Below, in pieces: positions 59,924-64,000 of a stretch of DNA of 64,000 nucleotides; positions within the stretch are counted from its first letter, which is position 1; each line of letters starts with the position of its first letter. The stretch is from JAWKWH01 sp040830725. Its GTDB lineage: Bacteria > Pseudomonadota > Alphaproteobacteria > Rhizobiales > Rhizobiaceae. The stretch is taken from contig JBFOMG010000038.1 of NCBI GenBank assembly GCA_040830725.1, forward strand, positions 89,100 through 153,099, in the 5' to 3' direction. The position numbers and the translations under genes are program-made. Below the pieces are notes generated by a model that ran no database searches, was not told the DNA's origin, and was given only the letters and a program-made list of their open reading frames with translations.

Positions 59924-61171
59924 ATGGTGCCGCCGCGTGTCCTGCGCTTGTTGCGAATTGTTTTCATACTGCCGATCCTTGCGCTGACCTTCAGTGCGAA
60001 TTCAGCCGAAATAACCGTCGAACCGGGTGAAGATGCTGCCGAACGACTCGCCGAGGCGTTGATTCTGGCCGAACCCGGAGACACGATACTGATAGCTGCG
60101 GGACGATTTGATCTCACCGACGGACTTTCGCTGGATGTCGACCGCGTGACGGTTCGTGGTGCGGGCACAAACCGCACGATCCTGTCATTCAAGGGGCAGA
60201 CCGGAGCCGGTGAAGGCCTGTTGGTCACTTCCGACCGTGTCGTGCTCGAACAATTCGCCGTTGAGGACACCAAGGGCGACGGCATCAAGTCCAGGGGCTC
60301 CGATCAAATTACCTTTCGCGATTTGCGCGTCGAGTGGACCAGCGGCCCGAAGGAAACCAACGGCGCCTATGGCGTCTATCCGGTCGAATCCAGGAATGTG
60401 CTGATTGAGCGCGTCACGGTTCGCGGCGCATCGGATGCCGGCATCTATGTCGGTCAGAGCGAAAACATCATCGTGCGAAACAACCGCGCCGAATTCAATG
60501 TCGCCGGAATCGAAATTGAAAACTCAAAACGCGCCGATGTCTATGGCAATACCGCAACCCGCAACACCGGCGGGATTCTGGTCTTCGATTTGCCAAATCT
60601 GCCGGTCCAGGGCGGCCAGGACATACGCGTCTTCGACAATGATGTGATCGACAACGACACTGCCAATTTCGCACCTCCGGGCAATATCGTTGCCATCGTG
60701 CCGAAAGGCATGGGCATCATGGTGATGGCCAACCGCAATGTGCACGTGTTCAACAACCGCCTTTCAGGCAACGGTACCACCCATGTACTGATTGCCGCCT
60801 ATCCGAACGAATATGAGGACGACAGCTACATGTTCGTGCCGCGCGGCGTCTACGTTCACGACAACGAATACGGAGAGGGCGGCGATGCGCCCGATGGCGA
60901 AGTCGGAGAAACCATCACCAATGTCTCGGGCACACCGGTGCCGGATATCGTCTGGGACGGTGTGACGCGCATTCCGGAGTGGTTTACATGGGCCGCGCCT
61001 GAAGACCGGATTTACATCGCAGAAGCGGCTGATACCAGCTTCATCAATCTGAAGATGATCTCGCAACTGATCTTTCCATGGCAGACACCGCCCGACCGGC
61101 GCATCTCCCGCCACCGCGGCAGCCTGCCGGAGCCGGATCCCGTTGAACTGCCGCAGGACCATCAAAGCTGA
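59924..61171 (+). CDS. Exported parallel beta-helix repeat protein
   Basis: A 415-residue protein with a signal peptide (VFILPILALTFSANSA). Repeated right-handed beta-helix rungs follow (TVRGAGTNRTILSFKG, ITFRDLRVEW, VLIERVTVRGASDAGIYVG, IIVRNNRAEFNVAGIEIENS, ADVYGNTATRNTGGILVFD). The pattern matches the conserved hypothetical group found next to a diheme cytochrome (TIGR03805 type). GGGAGG lies before the ATG. It ends four bases before the cytochrome gene, and the pair is probably one operon. The function is unknown; carbohydrate binding or copper-centre assembly (NosD-like) are guesses. Confidence 0.8.
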   Translation: MVPPRVLRLLRIVFILPILALTFSANSAEITVEPGEDAAERLAEALILAEPGDTILIAAGRFDLTDGLSLDVDRVTVRGAGTNRTILSFKGQTGAGEGLLVTSDRVVLEQFAVEDTKGDGIKSRGSDQITFRDLRVEWTSGPKETNGAYGVYPVESRNVLIERVTVRGASDAGIYVGQSENIIVRNNRAEFNVAGIEIENSKRADVYGNTATRNTGGILVFDLPNLPVQGGQDIRVFDNDVIDNDTANFAPPGNIVAIVPKGMGIMVMANRNVHVFNNRLSGNGTTHVLIAAYPNEYEDDSYMFVPRGVYVHDNEYGEGGDAPDGEVGETITNVSGTPVPDIVWDGVTRIPEWFTWAAPEDRIYIAEAADTSFINLKMISQLIFPWQTPPDRRISRHRGSLPEPDPVELPQDHQS

Positions 61172-61175
61172 CACA

Positions 61176-62240
61176 ATGAACCCGCACGCCTACCGCCGGA
61201 TTGGCTTGATGGCCTTTGTGCTGGCATGGCTTTTGCCGGCTGGTGCGGCCTTTGCGGTCTCCGATGCAGCTATTCTGGCCAAGCGTCCGCCCAAGCTGTT
61301 GTCGGATTTCGGATTCTTTGACGACATGAAAGCCCATCGGCCTGCCGCTGCCGTCATCCCGTTTCGGCTGAACACGCCGCTGTTTTCCGATCACGCCCAC
61401 AAGATGCGGTTCGTCTATGTGCCCGACGGCAGCCAGGCAATTTATGATGAAAACGAAGCATTTGAGTTCCCGGCCGGGTCGGCACTGATCAAGACGTTCG
61501 CCTTTCCCGGCGGCACAAGCGGGCCGGATGGCAAGCTGCGGCTGATCGAGACACGCCTGTTGCTGAAGTCAGAACGCGGCTGGCAGGCCTGGGCATATCT
61601 GTGGAACGGCGAGCAAACCGACGCGGTGCTCAAGATTACCGGCGCCAGGGTCGAGATCGAAAGCAACAAACCTGATGGTTCCTTCCTCGATTTCACCTAT
61701 CGCGTCCCGAACAAGAACCAGTGCAAGGGCTGCCATTCCCTGGCGGGCGAAGTTGTGCCGATAGGGCCGAAAGCCCGCAATCTCAATGGAGACTATCCCA
61801 ATCCATCCGGCGCCCGGAACCAGCTTTTGGCATGGGTCGATGCCGGAATTCTCGCCAGGGCGCCAAGACCGGATTCCGCACCAAAGGCTCCGGACTGGAC
61901 AGATGAAACTGCCGGTCTGAACGATCGGGCCCGCATCTGGCTCGATGTCAATTGCGCCCACTGCCACCGCCGCCAGGGGCCGGCGAGCAACTCCGGCCTT
62001 TTCCTGACCTATGGCGAAGAGGACCCGGTTGCGCTCGGAATCGGCAAACGCCCCGTAGCGGCTGGCCGGGGCTCCGGGGGCCGTTTGTTTGATATTGCAC
62101 CCGGCGACCCGGACGGGTCGATATTGCTTTACCGCGTCGAAAGCACCGAGGCCGGTGTCATGATGCCGGAACTGGGACGAACCCAGCCGGATCCCGATGC
62201 CGTGGATCTGCTTCGAAGCTGGATTTCAAACCTGCGTTAA
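61176..62240 (+). CDS. Exported diheme c-type cytochrome (TIGR03806/SO2930-type)
   Basis: A 354-residue protein. The signal peptide (LMAFVLAWLLPAGAAFA) is followed by a family-specific domain (PKLLSDFGFFDD, PLFSDHAHKMRFVYVPDG, LIKTFAFPGG, YLWNGEQTDA) and two haem-binding motifs, CKGCH (near 185) and CAHCH (near 263). A later Met-rich stretch (GVMMPELGR) is a ligand candidate. The family is regularly found next to the beta-helix protein seen here, but its substrate is unknown. The ATG at 61176 is used. Confidence 0.85.
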   Translation: MNPHAYRRIGLMAFVLAWLLPAGAAFAVSDAAILAKRPPKLLSDFGFFDDMKAHRPAAAVIPFRLNTPLFSDHAHKMRFVYVPDGSQAIYDENEAFEFPAGSALIKTFAFPGGTSGPDGKLRLIETRLLLKSERGWQAWAYLWNGEQTDAVLKITGARVEIESNKPDGSFLDFTYRVPNKNQCKGCHSLAGEVVPIGPKARNLNGDYPNPSGARNQLLAWVDAGILARAPRPDSAPKAPDWTDETAGLNDRARIWLDVNCAHCHRRQGPASNSGLFLTYGEEDPVALGIGKRPVAAGRGSGGRLFDIAPGDPDGSILLYRVESTEAGVMMPELGRTQPDPDAVDLLRSWISNLR

Positions 62241-62380
62241 GGGTTTTGGTTGAAATTTGGTGTATTATTGCCCCCCGCACCTGATCAATCATGTTGCAGA
62301 TGCACATATATTTTGATCAAAACACGTGAATATTTATGGCACATCGGGTAAGTGCTTCAGTGGACGAACCAGGCGAATCG

Positions 62381-63733
62381 ATGACCAGAAACTATTTCGG
62401 CACAGACGGAATTCGCGGCAGGGCCAATACCCATCCGATGACGGCACAGGTTGCCATGCGTGTCGGCATGGCCGCCGGTCTGACATTTCAACGCGGCAGT
62501 CACCGCCATCGTGTCGTCATCGGCAAGGATACCCGGCTTTCCGGCTACATGATCGAAAATGCCCTTGTTGCCGGATTTTGCGCCGCCGGCATGGATGTGT
62601 TCCTGCTTGGTCCAATGCCGACACCGGCCGTTGCCATGCTGGTCCGCTCACTGCGCGCGGATATCGGCGTGATGATCTCTGCGTCGCACAACCCTTACCA
62701 CGACAACGGCGTAAAACTGTTTGGTCCCGACGGATACAAACTGTCCGACGACATCGAAAGGGGCATCGAAGCGCTGCTTGACAAGGACCTCGATTCGATG
62801 ATGGCCGACGCTGCCGATCTTGGCCGCGCCAACCGTGTCGACGGCGTTCATGACCGCTATATCGAATATGCAAAACGGACCTTGCCCGGCTCCATCTCCT
62901 TTGCCGGCATGCGGGTTGCCGTCGATTGCGCCAACGGAGCCGCCTACAGGGTTGCCCCGGCAGCGCTTTGGGAGCTCGGCGCCGAGGTCGTGTCGATCAA
63001 TGTTGAACCCAACGGGTTGAATATCAACAAGGAATGCGGTTCCACCAACGTGGCTTCATTGAAGCGAAAGGTGCGTGAAGTGCGCGCCGATGTCGGGATT
63101 GCCCTGGATGGCGACGCCGACCGTATGGTCATTGTCGATGAAACGGGAACGGAAATCGATGGCGACCAGATCATGGCGCTCATTGCCGGCGCCTGGCAGG
63201 AACATGGCCGACTGATTGGCGACGGTGTCGTTGCCACTGTCATGTCCAATCTGGGACTTGAGCGGCATCTGGAAGCAGCCGGATTGAAGCTTTATCGCAC
63301 AAAGGTTGGCGACCGCTATGTCGTTGAACACATGCGGGCAAACGGCTTCAATCTCGGCGGTGAACAATCGGGCCACATCGTCATGTCCGATTTTTCAACC
63401 ACCGGAGACGGCCTCGTCTCAGCCTTGCAGGTGCTGGCCTGCATCAAGCGCGCAGGCAAACCGGCAAGCGAGGTTTGCCGCAAATTCGAGCCGGTACCGC
63501 AACTGCTGAAAAATGTGCACATCAACGGGCGTTCGCCTTTGGAAGACGCAATCGTCAAGGATGCGATTGCCGAAGCCGAAAACCGGCTTGGCAAATCCGG
63601 CCGTGTACTGATCCGGCCATCGGGAACCGAACCGCTGATCCGCGTCATGGCGGAAGGGGATGACGAATCACTGGTTCAAACGGTCGTCAACGACATTGTC
63701 GGAGCCATGTCATCCAGCCATCCGGCTGCGTGA
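62381..63733 (+). CDS. glmM: Phosphoglucosamine mutase GlmM
   Basis: A 450-residue enzyme that makes glucosamine-1-phosphate for peptidoglycan and LPS. The start YFGTDGIRGRANTHPMT, the phosphoserine loop VMISASHNPYHDNGVKLFG, the metal loop ALDGDADRMVIVDE, the sugar-binding GGEQSGHIVMSD and the phosphate-binding RPSGTEPLIRVM are all present. The ATG at 62381 (AGGCGA upstream) is chosen over 62336. It follows a 140-base AT-rich gap. Confidence 0.96.
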   Translation: MTRNYFGTDGIRGRANTHPMTAQVAMRVGMAAGLTFQRGSHRHRVVIGKDTRLSGYMIENALVAGFCAAGMDVFLLGPMPTPAVAMLVRSLRADIGVMISASHNPYHDNGVKLFGPDGYKLSDDIERGIEALLDKDLDSMMADAADLGRANRVDGVHDRYIEYAKRTLPGSISFAGMRVAVDCANGAAYRVAPAALWELGAEVVSINVEPNGLNINKECGSTNVASLKRKVREVRADVGIALDGDADRMVIVDETGTEIDGDQIMALIAGAWQEHGRLIGDGVVATVMSNLGLERHLEAAGLKLYRTKVGDRYVVEHMRANGFNLGGEQSGHIVMSDFSTTGDGLVSALQVLACIKRAGKPASEVCRKFEPVPQLLKNVHINGRSPLEDAIVKDAIAEAENRLGKSGRVLIRPSGTEPLIRVMAEGDDESLVQTVVNDIVGAMSSSHPAA

Positions 63734-63799
63734 GCATCTGCGAAAATCAATTCTGCGATTTGCGCTGACAAACACCTGCAACCGCAGTTGGTATTGTAT

Positions 63800-63980
63800 T
63801 TCGCCCTCTAGAGCGTTTCTGGCTTAGATGGAATCGTTTGAACGCCGGGAGTTTGGCCATCGGCTAGGAGCGGAAAGCGAAGCAGTGCAAGCACTGTCAG
63901 CTTTTCGCGACAACGTCCGAAGGCCAAAGAACCAAGTTCAGACGATTGCAGAAAAGATAAGCTTTTCATCGGCTTATTTC
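63800..63980. repeat. Probable dispersed palindromic repeat element
   Basis: No gene is visible after glmM. The phrase CTAGAGCGTTTCTGGCTTAG resembles a motif I know from dispersed intergenic elements in Hyphomicrobiales. A nested imperfect inverted repeat follows: TTTGGCC (63852 on) with GGCCAAAG (63922 on), GAAAGC with GCTTTTC, and a core CAGTGCAAGCACTG (63883-63896). The right border is not seen. Confidence 0.4.
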
Positions 63981-64000
63981 CCTACAGTGGTGTCTTTTCC

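Noticed and set aside
62311..62322. TTTTGATCAAAA palindrome before glmM as another GntR operator
   Set aside because: It shares the core of the polyamine sites, but the flanks differ, the region is AT-rich, and glmM is an essential wall gene with no link to polyamines. Probably chance.

Overview
The window reads as chromosomal DNA of an alphaproteobacterium, most likely of the order Hyphomicrobiales (Rhizobiales). The main reason is the uninterrupted run ybgC-tolQ-tolR-tolA-tolB-pal-cpoB-tilS-ftsH followed closely by glmM, which is typical of that group. The gene content (CUT1 sugar transporter, PotFGHI-type polyamine transporter, MocR/LacI/LysR/GntR regulators, PuuD-type urate oxidase) and the moderately GC-rich, densely packed sequence agree. 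The genus cannot be fixed from the sequence. I saw no tRNA, rRNA, insertion sequence, integrase or CRISPR array.

Layout: (1) 1-7.9 kb holds the end of a class III nucleotide cyclase, a Crp-like regulator, a small secreted peptide, a MocR regulator with a non-pyrrolysine MttB-family protein, an IlvD/Edd dehydratase, a CoxG-like protein and a PaaG-type isomerase. (2) 8.0-21.7 kb is the most unusual part. Five large exported proteins lie on the minus strand, read in the order 21.7 to 8.0 kb. Four are built from DUF11/B_ant-type repeats (one also carries a DUF4347 domain) and the last is a 1399-residue protein with an outer-membrane barrel. Three of the repeat proteins stop at the same point inside a repeat. 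(3) 22.1-29.1 kb is a sugar island: glycerate 2-kinase, a GtsABC-like ABC transporter with its ATPase, and a convergent LacI regulator. Matching 18-bp operators lie in front of the regulator and in front of the binding-protein gene.

(4) 29.1-45.6 kb is a nitrogen-scavenging region. Purine catabolism genes (guaD, puuD at one end; xdhC, xdhB, xdhA, hiuH at the other) flank a polyamine block (aminotransferase, potFGHI-like transporter, puuA-like ligase). A GntR/FCD regulator sits beside that block, and its probable site ATTTGATCAAAT occurs both in its own promoter and in the divergent aminotransferase/transporter promoter. Together the purine genes would take guanine through xanthine, urate and 5-hydroxyisourate to OHCU; the OHCU decarboxylase is not in the window.

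(5) 45.7-50.3 kb carries a Nudix hydrolase, two small envelope proteins, an exported VWA-plus-lectin-like protein and an exported GH5 glycoside hydrolase. (6) 50.3-63.7 kb is the conserved Tol-Pal/tilS/ftsH/glmM block, interrupted between ftsH and glmM by a beta-helix protein and a diheme cytochrome. The last 270 bases hold no gene and look like part of a dispersed palindromic repeat.
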